Assembly (NCBI RefSeq): GCF_050749815.1
Contig: NZ_CP192735.1
Span: 1,798,001-1,862,000, forward strand
DNA: 64,000 nucleotides
Direction: 5' to 3'
Source of the DNA: Dyella_A sp050749815
Lineage (GTDB): Bacteria > Pseudomonadota > Gammaproteobacteria > Xanthomonadales > Rhodanobacteraceae
Made by a program: the position numbers and the translations under genes. Below the pieces are notes generated by a model that saw only the letters and a program-made list of their open reading frames with translations, did not search any database and was not told the DNA's origin. Below, piece by piece: positions 16,321 to 22,983 of the stretch; the first letter of the stretch is position 1; each line of letters begins with the position of its first letter.

Positions 16321-17129
16321 GCGTCACCGTGCATGACGCCATCGATCCAGTGCGCGTAGTGGCTCACGCGCACGTTGTAGTTGGTCTGGCCGTAGAAGCC
16401 GGGATGAAGCAACAAGGCGTTGTCTTTTCCGCGCTTCCACGAAACCAAACCAGCGACCTGCGCATGCCCTCCAGTCTGGATGAGCACGGGACCGCCGCTG
16501 TCGCCGTCCCCTGGAACACCCTCCAGCGGCAGCGCCGCCGGCGGCCTGTCGAAGGTGTAGGTGAACCATCGGTCCTGGACGCCATCGATCGTGTTGAAGG
16601 CGCGGCGTAGCGCCGTGCGATGCGGGCCGTCCTGCCCATGCGTTCCGGAGCCGGTTGCGCCCTTGCCGATGATCTCGACGGTCTTCCGCAACTCGTCGCC
16701 GTGTCGATACAAGGCCAGCGGCGTGACATCGGTGACCGGCTCGGCCAGTTCCAGCAGGGCGACATCGTTCGAGGCCGCGAGGAACGCGATGATCCGCGTC
16801 GCATCGCCGGTCTTCAGCGCTTCGTCGATGAGCGGCTGGGGCAGTGGCCGGTATCCCGGGTAAAGCACGAGGCGCGCCACCTTCCGCGGCACGTGGTGGA
16901 TGGTCACCGTGTGCACGCCCCCGGATTGCCACGTCACCGCGTGGGCGGCGGTAAGCACCCAGCGCGGCGCGATCAGTACGCCCTGGCCTTCGGTCGGCAG
17001 GTCGACGAGCGCCGGCAACGTGGTATCCGGCACTCGGTACCGCGCGTCGTCGACGTCGTGGCGAATGACCACGGCCCCGGCGGAAAACGAAAGCGCCATC
17101 AGCAGCAGGCCGGACGTTGTCGATCGCAT
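16296..17129 (-). CDS. Secreted trypsin-like serine protease (S1 family) with REP-derived C-terminus
   Basis: 277 residues. Signal peptide at about 1-18, then a chymotrypsin-fold domain with all three catalytic residues visible: A-A-H63-A-V, N-D122-V-A-L-L-E-L and G-D-G-D-S211-G-G-P-V. It should act in the periplasm or outside the cell. The last residues, I-K-G-D-V-A-N-stop, are encoded by the REP-A copy at 16292-16320, which has replaced the native end just after the C-terminal helix (H-Y-A-H-W-I-D-G). The start at 17129 begins the signal peptide; an ATG at 17162 is an alternative and neither has a strong Shine-Dalgarno. Confidence 0.85.
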   Translation of the reverse strand: MRSTTSGLLLMALSFSAGAVVIRHDVDDARYRVPDTTLPALVDLPTEGQGVLIAPRWVLTAAHAVTWQSGGVHTVTIHHVPRKVARLVLYPGYRPLPQPLIDEALKTGDATRIIAFLAASNDVALLELAEPVTDVTPLALYRHGDELRKTVEIIGKGATGSGTHGQDGPHRTALRRAFNTIDGVQDRWFTYTFDRPPAALPLEGVPGDGDSGGPVLIQTGGHAQVAGLVSWKRGKDNALLLHPGFYGQTNYNVRVSHYAHWIDGVMHGDAIKGDVAN

Positions 17130-17218
17130 GGACGAACTCGAGCAAGGAAGGAAGCCCCTCATTCTGCGCGGCCGGCGCACCGCGCGGCGGACGCAGAGCC
17201 GACGAATGCGGCCAGCGG

Positions 17219-18181
17219 TCAGGCGGAAAAGCGCTCGCGGTAGTCGTTCGGCGTCACGCCGTAGCGGGTGCGGAACGCATCGGCGCTGTTGAACCCCACG
17301 CCCGCGGCGATGCGCCCGATCGGGGCCCTGCCTTGCGTCAGGCGCAGGCAGGCCTGTTCCAGCCGCAAGGTCTCGACGAAGCGCGCCGGCGTCGTGCCGA
17401 ACGTCTCGGCGAACACCCGCCGAAAGTGTCGCGGGCTCATCGCCACCTGCGCCGCCATGCGCGCTATGTCGACCGGCTCGTGCAGGTGCGCCAGTAACCA
17501 ATCCACCAAGGAACCCAGGCGCCCGCCGCCTTGCGCCTGGGCCACGAGCGGCGTGGAGAACTGCGCCTGGTTGCCCGGTCGCTTCATGTACATCACCAGT
17601 TGCCGCGCAACCTCCAGCGCCACCGGCGCGCCGAGGTCTTCTTCCACCAGCGCCAACGCCAGGTCCATGCCCGCGGTCAGCCCGCCGGAGGTAGCGAAAC
17701 GGCCGTCGCGCAGGAACAGCCGGTCCGTCTCCACTTGCACGGCCGGGTAACGACGCGCCAGGTCGTTGGCGAATCGCCAATGCGTGGTGACGCGGCGTCC
17801 GTCCAGCAAGCCGGCGGCCGCCAGCACGTACGCCCCGGTGCATACCGACACGATGCGCCGGGTGTCCCGCGCGCGCTCACGTAGCCAGTCGCGCAGGCGC
17901 GCATCGCTGGGAAGAGCCAGGCGTGCGCCCATGCCGCCGGGAATCAGCAAGGTATCCAGCGGTGGCACGTCCTCCAGCACGCGCTCCGGCACGAGAGACA
18001 AACCGTTCTCCGCCCGCACCGGTTGGGTCCCCAGGCCGAATACGCACAACGCGTACGGTGGCACGCCGGGCGCACACGCATTGGCGCCACCGAACACGTC
18101 CAGCGGACCGGCGAGGTCCAGCACCTGCATGTCGTCATAGGCGAGCAGGCCGATGGTTTTGGGGAGAGTGGGCACGAGCAT
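17219..18181 (-). CDS. GlxA-type AraC family transcriptional regulator (DJ-1/PfpI plus AraC HTH)
   Basis: 320 residues. The N-terminal DJ-1/PfpI-like (GATase1-like) domain spans about 8-175 with the conserved Cys in V-S-V-C-T-G-A-Y-V-L-A; the C-terminal AraC double helix-turn-helix spans about 215-315 (I-A-R-M-A-A-Q-V-A-M-S-P-R-H-F-R-R-V-F). Domain order and length match the GlxA/FtrA group, which often control amine, betaine or arginine metabolism. The target is not evident: the gene is followed by the protease gene and preceded by REP-B, so it may be autonomous. Confidence 0.88.
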   Translation of the reverse strand: MLVPTLPKTIGLLAYDDMQVLDLAGPLDVFGGANACAPGVPPYALCVFGLGTQPVRAENGLSLVPERVLEDVPPLDTLLIPGGMGARLALPSDARLRDWLRERARDTRRIVSVCTGAYVLAAAGLLDGRRVTTHWRFANDLARRYPAVQVETDRLFLRDGRFATSGGLTAGMDLALALVEEDLGAPVALEVARQLVMYMKRPGNQAQFSTPLVAQAQGGGRLGSLVDWLLAHLHEPVDIARMAAQVAMSPRHFRRVFAETFGTTPARFVETLRLEQACLRLTQGRAPIGRIAAGVGFNSADAFRTRYGVTPNDYRERFSA

Positions 18182-18204
18182 CGTGCGGCATCGTAGCCGA
18201 CACC

Positions 18205-18260
18205 AAAACAGGAGTCAGAGTGGACTTTTCGATCAGAAAGTCGAACCTGACCCCTGTTTT
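18205..18260. repeat. REP-B inverted pair (hairpin)
   Basis: AAAACAGGAGTCAGAGTGGA at 18205-18224 pairs with GTCGAACCTGACCCCTGTTT at 18240-18259 across a short TTTTCGATCAGAAA centre, giving a long imperfect stem-loop just upstream of the GlxA-type regulator start. This is the clearest complete REP-B unit in the window. Confidence 0.75.
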
Positions 18261-18366
18261 CCCGATGGCGCCGTAGATGCGTCCCTCGGGGTTCAATGCG
18301 TGGCTCTTCCCGGCTGCGATGCCTTCAGTGCCGACACCGATCGGCATGACGGTTGGACTGCCGTTG

Positions 18367-18651
18367 CTAGCTCGCCGCGTCCAGGCGCGCGGCCGGTGCA
18401 TCGGACAAGCCATCACCCTCCTCCAGCGCGTTCTCGATGCGCTCGGCTACGCCGCGCAGATAGCCGGCCAGCGCGGCGCGTTTGAGATTCACCGGGAGAA
18501 TCTCGTCGTCGATTGGGTGGGTAGTGGCGGTGAGTGCCACCAGTAGCTGCAACTCGTCGCAGAGATCGCGAAGGGCCTCGTAGTTGCTAAGGGAGAGCGC
18601 GATGCCGAACGTGTCAACGGATCGTTGCTCAAGGGACGGTGCACGATCCAT
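18367..18651 (-). CDS. Small acidic protein, unknown function (paralog of the 18.75-kb gene)
   Basis: 94 residues, acidic, helical. It has F-G-I-A-L-S-L-S-N-Y-E-A-L-R-D-L and a C-terminal L-R-G-V-A-E-R-I-E-N-A-L-E-E helix. The layout (short strand, helix, variable loop, amphipathic C-terminal helix) resembles small XAC0095-like Xanthomonadales proteins, but that link is tentative. AAGGAGACACGACC precedes the ATG. The next gene upstream on the same strand has the same layout and a nearly identical leader, so the two look like a duplicated pair facing the XRE regulators. Confidence 0.6.
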   Translation of the reverse strand: MDRAPSLEQRSVDTFGIALSLSNYEALRDLCDELQLLVALTATTHPIDDEILPVNLKRAALAGYLRGVAERIENALEEGDGLSDAPAARLDAAS

Positions 18652-18753
18652 GGTCGTGTCTCCTTGCTGCGTTATCGCCCTCGCTTGCGGCGACGGGGCA
18701 ATAATGGACCGCGGCTCTGCTGAGCCCGCCGCCGATGCACGAACGGTTGCCGG

Positions 18754-19026
18754 TCAGCTGGCCGATGCGGCTCCGCGGTGAGGGCGGGCGTTTGCAGTAC
18801 GTGGCTCTCTGGGCAGGCGTTGCCCCTCCACTTCATCGAGCACCCCTTGCACCTCAAGCGCGGCCTCAAAGATGCCCTCGCCCAGCGCCGATACCGTGTG
18901 TCGATGCAGCGATTCGGCACCGCCCACCGTCATCACATCTCCGTTGGCGGTGATCGTGCGGAGCAAGCGAACGAGCTGGTCGAACTGGTTGACGGTGACT
19001 CCGAAGGCAAGGCGTTCCTGCGTCAT
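18754..19026 (-). CDS. Small protein, unknown function (paralog of the 18.37-kb gene)
   Basis: 90 residues. F-G-V-T-V-N-Q-F-D-Q-L-V-R-L-L-R-T aligns by eye with the start of the neighbouring 94-residue protein, and G-I-F-E-A-A-L-E-V-Q-G-V-L-D-E-V-E matches its C-terminal helix; the tail is basic. GGGAGACACGCC before the ATG at 19026 mirrors the leader of its paralog. It is transcribed away from the XRE pair across a 160-base AT-rich region with repeated operator-like sequences. Confidence 0.6.
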   Translation of the reverse strand: MTQERLAFGVTVNQFDQLVRLLRTITANGDVMTVGGAESLHRHTVSALGEGIFEAALEVQGVLDEVEGQRLPREPRTANARPHRGAASAS

Positions 19027-19111
19027 GGCGTGTCTCCCTGGGTGACGTGCCGGACAGCTTGATTTCTAAGCCGACCAGCAATCTATACAAGTCAGATTTC
19101 ACTTACAAAAA

Positions 19112-19153
19112 GACTATATGTCACTTATAGTTGTCGTTTATAGACTTATAGTT
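19112..19153. promoter_or_regulatory. Operator-like direct repeats between divergent transcripts
   Basis: An AT-rich region in GC-rich surroundings. ACTTATAGTT occurs at 19123-19132 and again at 19144-19153, 21 bases apart (two helical turns), with a related GACTATATGTC at 19112-19122. The position, between the small-protein pair and the two XRE genes, is what an autoregulating XRE repressor site would have. Binding is inferred. Confidence 0.5.
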
Positions 19154-19190
19154 TGTAGCCGTCAACCTCATGCACACGGATGCTTGCCCC

Positions 19191-19445
19191 ATGAGCAAAG
19201 CATCTGCCAACGCATCGCCTCGCCTCGTGTTCGCACGCAACCTCCGGCGGGCAAGACGCCTTCAGGATCTATCCCAGGAAGCGCTCGCTTTGCAGGCTGG
19301 GCTCAGCCGCACCTACGTGTCAGAAGTCGAGCGCGGGATGCGCAACATTTCGATCGACAACATGGGGCTCCTCGCAGAGGCACTGGGCGTGCCACTTGGC
19401 GATCTACTGGACCTCGACATGCTTAAGCGCATCGCAACACGTTGA
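19191..19445 (+). CDS. XRE family transcriptional regulator (first of a pair)
   Basis: 84 residues, essentially one HTH_3 domain: F-A-R-N-L-R-R-A-R-R-L-Q-D-L-S-Q-E-A-L-A, the recognition helix L-S-R-T-Y-V-S-E-V-E-R-G, and I-S-I-D-N-M-G-L-L-A-E-A-L. Proteins of this size and form include restriction-modification controller (C) proteins and phage or island regulators. Neither the ATG at 19191 nor the one at 19170 has a Shine-Dalgarno, so the message may be leaderless. It overlaps the next XRE gene. Confidence 0.8.
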   Translation: MSKASANASPRLVFARNLRRARRLQDLSQEALALQAGLSRTYVSEVERGMRNISIDNMGLLAEALGVPLGDLLDLDMLKRIATR

Positions 19446-19738
19446 AGCCCACCGGACTCGACTGTCCGGTGGACCTCACCCCCTACGTTGGCCCCGCCTT
19501 TCGACTCCTGCGCGAGCGACATTCGCTCAGCCAGGAGCAGCTCGCTCTGAACGCGGGCCTCGACCGCACGTACGTCAGCGGCATCGAGCGAAGCTGCCGC
19601 AATCCTTCGTTGAAATCCATGCAGCGCATGGCGAGCGAGCTGTCTGTGTCTCTGGACGAAGTCTTTTCACTTGCTCGCGAGCTGGCGGAGCAAGGTCAGG
19701 ATGTTCCGGCGCAGAAGCGAGTACGCGCCAAGCGCTAG
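19442..19738 (+). CDS. XRE family transcriptional regulator (second of a pair)
   Basis: 98 residues with an HTH_3 domain: F-R-L-L-R-E-R-H-S-L-S-Q-E-Q-L-A, L-D-R-T-Y-V-S-G-I-E-R-S, S-L-K-S-M-Q-R-M-A. The start is a TTG at 19442 overlapping the upstream stop, so it is translationally coupled to the first regulator, with which it shares the R-T-Y-V-S recognition helix. A basic tail (K-R-V-R-A-K-R) follows. The pair probably arose by duplication and could form heterodimers. No methylase or nuclease partner is adjacent; downstream is REP sequence. Confidence 0.8.
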   Translation: MKPTGLDCPVDLTPYVGPAFRLLRERHSLSQEQLALNAGLDRTYVSGIERSCRNPSLKSMQRMASELSVSLDEVFSLARELAEQGQDVPAQKRVRAKR

Positions 19739-20289
19739 AGCTTCCTGCGGAGTCGGGAGCCGTAGCGGAGAAGCTTGACGGGCGAATCGGACGCCAGGCG
19801 ACGACCGGATTTAATTAGCCACGTCCCCTTTAATTTGAACTCGATCAACTCTTTAGCGTGCAAACTACCCTCTTTCATTTCCTCTTTGAACCAGTTTGCC
19901 ATCGCAAAAACTCCTTAAAAGAACTGACTAAGTGAACATGCCCCCCCGCCAGATCGAGATCAAGCAAGCAAATCGAGCAAGGGGAAAATGAGCGCGCCCC
20001 GTTAGCTCCTGTTCTTCCGATCTGAAAGTCGAACCTGACCCCTGTTTTTTTTTGAAAAAATAAAAAGACGCTTTGCAAGCGAGCTCAGCAGCTGGCAATC
20101 AAAAGCTCAACTAATCAACCCGTTCTTGATGCAAAAAATGCCCCACTGCCTTAGCCGGGTAGCGAGCCGATTTAATTAGCCACGCCCTTTTAACTCGCTT
20201 TTTCGAAAACGCGGCCCAGCTCGCTCCCGAGCAAGGCGAAAGTGAACCTGACCCCGTTAGCCGCCCCGTTAGCCCAGTTGATCGCAGCC
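19739..20289. repeat. Gene-free block with REP-A and REP-B copies
   Basis: 550 bases without a gene. REP-A copies at 19808-19836 and 20169-20194; REP-B halves at 20024-20052 (GAAAGTCGAACCTGACCCCT then a T-run) and 20238-20260 (GTGAACCTGACCCCGTTAGC). Between them, 19837-20023 and 20053-20168 show AT-richer sequence with no recognisable feature. The T-run after the 20024 copy could act as a terminator. Confidence 0.65.
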
Positions 20290-21168
20290 TCAGTGACAGA
20301 CCAAGGTATCGCGTGTCTTGAGCATCTCATCCCGGAACCGGTCATAAGTGCTGTCGGGAGCGGCGAACATCAACGTGCATGCATTCCTGTCACCCAGCAC
20401 CAGCGAATACGTTTCATGGATGGCAACGTTTCCATTGGTCATATTGACGTCTTCGGTCAACGACGGCAGGGCTCCGATGTATCCCTGAACCGGCTGTGCA
20501 GCCTGATACTTTCCTCCGCTGCGTTCGGCCAGATCCCGCCCGTAGTCAATCGAACGCTTCAACGTGTCCTGCAACGTCGTTACGGATCCATTCTTTTCTG
20601 CCACCAGTAGCTCGAAGGCGGCTACTGGCGCGCCCTGTTCGAGCTTGATGACCTTAACGGTTTCGCCGTTGAGATTTTCTTCTGGAGAAATCGCAGCCAC
20701 TTTGACCTGCCATCCATCGGGCCACTGGATTTCATAAGGCGCCCGGGGTTGGGAAACGTCGTCACGTTGGGCCGTTGCCAGATTTCCTATCGTTGACTGT
20801 GATGACCAAAGATCGCCCACCAGAAGAAGGCTGGCTAGAACTAAATGACCAAGCGTCATGGAAAGCCTGAAGCGAAAACCGCTAACACGATGCAGCAGCC
20901 ATGCTGTTCCGGCGGCCACCATGGCGGGAGCGAGCGCATAGCCTTGCGCTTTGGCGACATCACCACCCATGCGCTCCATGGCGACAGTAAAATTCGCTAT
21001 CAGCAGCAAAGCGCACGACAAACCCCAGGCGAACCGCGGGATGTCAGCCCGATGAAGTGACTTCTGCTTTGTGAGAGGTGGTGGCAAGGCCTGCGCCCCT
21101 GCCTGACGACCGCATCCCTCGCATAACCCATTGGAGTCCAACTCTGTGTTGCAATGAATGCACTGCAT
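20290..21168 (-). CDS. Zinc-ribbon membrane protein, unknown function
   Basis: 292 residues. The N-terminus is a zinc ribbon (M-Q-C-I-H-C then L-C-E-G-C-G), followed by a proline-rich linker, three hydrophobic helices (about 44-62, 76-92, 103-121) and a C-terminal domain of about 150 residues, presumably extracytoplasmic, starting Y-E-I-Q-W-P-D-G-W and containing L-V-C-H at the extreme end. The tail has the look of stress-response (DcrB/PsbP-like) domains but this is not certain. Surrounded by REP sequence and less GC-rich than the core. Confidence 0.65.
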   Translation of the reverse strand: MQCIHCNTELDSNGLCEGCGRQAGAQALPPPLTKQKSLHRADIPRFAWGLSCALLLIANFTVAMERMGGDVAKAQGYALAPAMVAAGTAWLLHRVSGFRFRLSMTLGHLVLASLLLVGDLWSSQSTIGNLATAQRDDVSQPRAPYEIQWPDGWQVKVAAISPEENLNGETVKVIKLEQGAPVAAFELLVAEKNGSVTTLQDTLKRSIDYGRDLAERSGGKYQAAQPVQGYIGALPSLTEDVNMTNGNVAIHETYSLVLGDRNACTLMFAAPDSTYDRFRDEMLKTRDTLVCH

Positions 21169-21409
21169 CCTTTCCCCCTGGCTACTAGTGTAGATGCGAG
21201 TTCACCCTTGTACGGTACGTCCGCTTCAGGCCGACCTTCACCGGTCGATGGTGGTCCCGCAAACTTCACGAACAATTTAATTAACCACGCACCTTTGATT
21301 GGTAATGCATTTAATTAGCCACGCCCCGTTTAATCGTGCCCAAGGACGGCCACGGTGGGACAACCTTCGCGATCGGACTTAATTAGCCACGTCCCCTTTA
21401 ATTATCTGG
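21169..21409. repeat. Three REP-A copies in tandem
   Basis: Diverged REP-A copies lie at 21272-21300 (TTTAATTAACCACGCACC), 21308-21334 (TTTAATTAGCCACGCCCC) and 21376-21403 (ACTTAATTAGCCACGTCCCC), all in the same orientation. The promoter of the zinc-ribbon gene should lie at 21170-21270. Confidence 0.7.
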
Positions 21410-21769
21410 CTATCGCTTGATCGGAAGTGCGAGGCCAAAACAGGGATCAGGGTCGACTTTGGGGGCGAAGGCGCTCCAGAAAGTGCACTCTGACCCCAGT
21501 TTTTGCAGTCCTTGTGTTGCGCCGCCCCACACGCGTTGATCGCCGGCTCGTGAACTCTTGCCATGCGACGCATTGCAGCGCTCCAGCTCCATGACTGCAT
21601 TCATAAAATCTTGTTTTGATACCTCAAGACGCACTGCGGCCCAGCGCATCTTCTCCGCCCGCTCATCTTCCTTTCTGCACGTGGCATCGCCCGCATGCCC
21701 CGCTCCCGCGAGAAGCAACATAACTGTCGACACAGCGAAAGATGCGCGTCGCAAATCGGAGGCCCTCAT
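21410..21769 (-). CDS. Secreted protein fragment ending in REP-B sequence
   Basis: 119 residues: a signal peptide (A-G-A-G-H-A-G), a helical mature part (E-D-E-R-A-E-K-M-R-W-A-A-V-R-L, D-F-M-N-A-V-M-E-L-E-R-C-N) and a C-terminal third (from about L-Q-K-L-G-S-E-C-T-F) encoded by the REP-B hairpin at 21437-21505. The original 3' end seems to have been lost when the REP arrived, so this is either a truncated gene or one that has adopted REP sequence as its tail. A Shine-Dalgarno was not evident. Function unknown. Confidence 0.5.
   Translation of the reverse strand: MRASDLRRASFAVSTVMLLLAGAGHAGDATCRKEDERAEKMRWAAVRLEVSKQDFMNAVMELERCNASHGKSSRAGDQRVWGGATQGLQKLGSECTFWSAFAPKVDPDPCFGLALPIKR
21437..21505. 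repeat. REP-B inverted pair inside a reading frame
   Basis: AAAACAGGGATCAGGGTCGA at 21437-21456 and AAAGTGCACTCTGACCCCAG at 21480-21499 form an imperfect hairpin around GGGGGCGAAGGCGCTCC. It encodes the last third of the overlapping minus-strand frame. Confidence 0.7.
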
Positions 21770-21784
21770 GAAAATATTTAAAAA

Positions 21785-21890
21785 GGAAAAACAGGCAATC
21801 CAGGGGTCAAAGTCGACTATTTACCCATCGCCGTCGATGGAAAGTGCACGCTGATCCAGCTTTGGAAATCGAACCTGACCCCTGTTTTGT
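21785..21890. repeat. REP-B cluster
   Basis: Three REP-B halves in about 100 bases: GGAAAAACAGGCAATCCAGG then GGTCAAAGTCGAC (about 21784-21817), GAAAGTGCACGCTGATCCAG (21839-21858) and AATCGAACCTGACCCCTGTT (21867-21886). This fills the gap between two minus-strand genes. Confidence 0.65.
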
Positions 21891-21904
21891 TTTCGCCCTT
21901 TCAT

Positions 21905-22645
21905 TCAGAAATCGACTACCGGAGCGGCCCCTGGCGGCGCGAGAGATGGATTAAGGAAGACCGCACGAGCGGGTAGACCGAGCGCGGCGCCATTCGCGCT
22001 TCGCCCTTCCCTCAGCAATATCATTTCTTCGCCTCGTTTCCAAAGAAACTTTTTGCCGACCATCTTGGCGCCATAGCCGTTCTGATAAGTGTCATCGTGC
22101 AACCGGGCCGGCTTGCCGTATTTATTCGCGAATGCGCTTTCAAGCACCTCAAACTGTTCGGGCAAGGCATCCATCGAAATGCAATACAGTCGATCTTTAT
22201 AAAAGAGGTAAAAGATCTTAATCGCTGGTGCCCCTGCTACTGTGCGCAGCTGGATGTTCGATTCGCCCGGCGAGGCATCACAGTAGACCTCGCCCGGCGC
22301 CAAACGGGCCAACCCAGATAGAACTTTCTTTCCGCCAGAGTCAGAACATAGCGGCGTTGGCAAACTCTCCATCACTGGTCGGCGCTTTCCGAATAGGGAG
22401 CGTTTCACCCCCACCTCGGCGTCATAAGGCTCGCCCTTGGCTGCACTTTTGAACTCGCTCAGCGACATGCCAAGGTAAGCCACTTTGAAGTGGAACGGCT
22501 CAACAGGCCGCGCCGTCTGGCTACCTTTGGAGGGGCTTGCCACCTGGTCGTAGGCTCGCCCTGCAAACGAAGGAACGGTGAGAAATGAGCTCAAGATGCC
22601 CGCTAGAAGCATTACACCTGGGCGATAACAAAAAATCCCTTTCAT
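21905..22645 (-). CDS. Secreted protein of unknown function
   Basis: 246 residues with a signal peptide (about 1-28, ending P-S-F-A-G). The mature protein begins a recognisable segment F-K-V-A-Y-L-G-M-S-L-S-E-F-K and later has K-I-F-Y-L-F-Y-K-D-R-L-Y-C-I-S and F-A-N-K-Y-G-K-P, a pattern seen in small periplasmic domains that start with G-M-S or G-x-x-L-S-E-F; two cysteines (L-C-S-D, V-Y-C-D) may pair. AAGGA eight bases before the ATG at 22645 sets the start. No family named. It lies within the REP-rich island. Confidence 0.65.
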   Translation of the reverse strand: MKGIFCYRPGVMLLAGILSSFLTVPSFAGRAYDQVASPSKGSQTARPVEPFHFKVAYLGMSLSEFKSAAKGEPYDAEVGVKRSLFGKRRPVMESLPTPLCSDSGGKKVLSGLARLAPGEVYCDASPGESNIQLRTVAGAPAIKIFYLFYKDRLYCISMDALPEQFEVLESAFANKYGKPARLHDDTYQNGYGAKMVGKKFLWKRGEEMILLREGRSANGAALGLPARAVFLNPSLAPPGAAPVVDF

Positions 22646-22983
22646 AACGAAATCCTTCAATTTTAAAAGAACGGAAAGCCGGTAAAGATCAAGCCCACCA
22701 TTCGACCAAAACAGAGTGTAGATTAACCGTTCAAAGCAACAGCTTCATAGAAAGTGCGCTCTGACCCTTGGCCTTTCCTGCCACTGTTTTCGCTGGATAA
22801 GTGAACCTGACCCCGTTAGCTGTTGAACAAAGTTGGCTCTATTGGAGAGCTACAGTTCGGACACACTCTTCGTACGCGCAAGGCCGACATCATATAATAC
22901 CCCGCCCCCATTCCCCCATAGAAAATGCACTTTGACTTCAGCTCTTTGTTACGATTTTTATCCTGCCGCCCCTCTTATTCAAT
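22646..22983. repeat. Intergenic stretch with REP-B fragments
   Basis: 340 bases without a gene. REP-B-like pieces occur at about 22750-22768 (GAAAGTGCGCTCTGACCC), 22800-22820 (GTGAACCTGACCCCGTTAGC) and 22920-22945 (GAAAATGCACTTTGACTTCA). G+C falls sharply towards the NTPase gene. Confidence 0.6.

Noticed and set aside
19170..19738. Restriction-modification system at the XRE pair
   Set aside because: The regulators resemble C proteins, but no methyltransferase or endonuclease gene is adjacent.
18205..22945. CRISPR-like array from repeated 20-base units
   Set aside because: Spacing is irregular, copies occur in both orientations and are diverged; these are REP elements and no cas genes are present.
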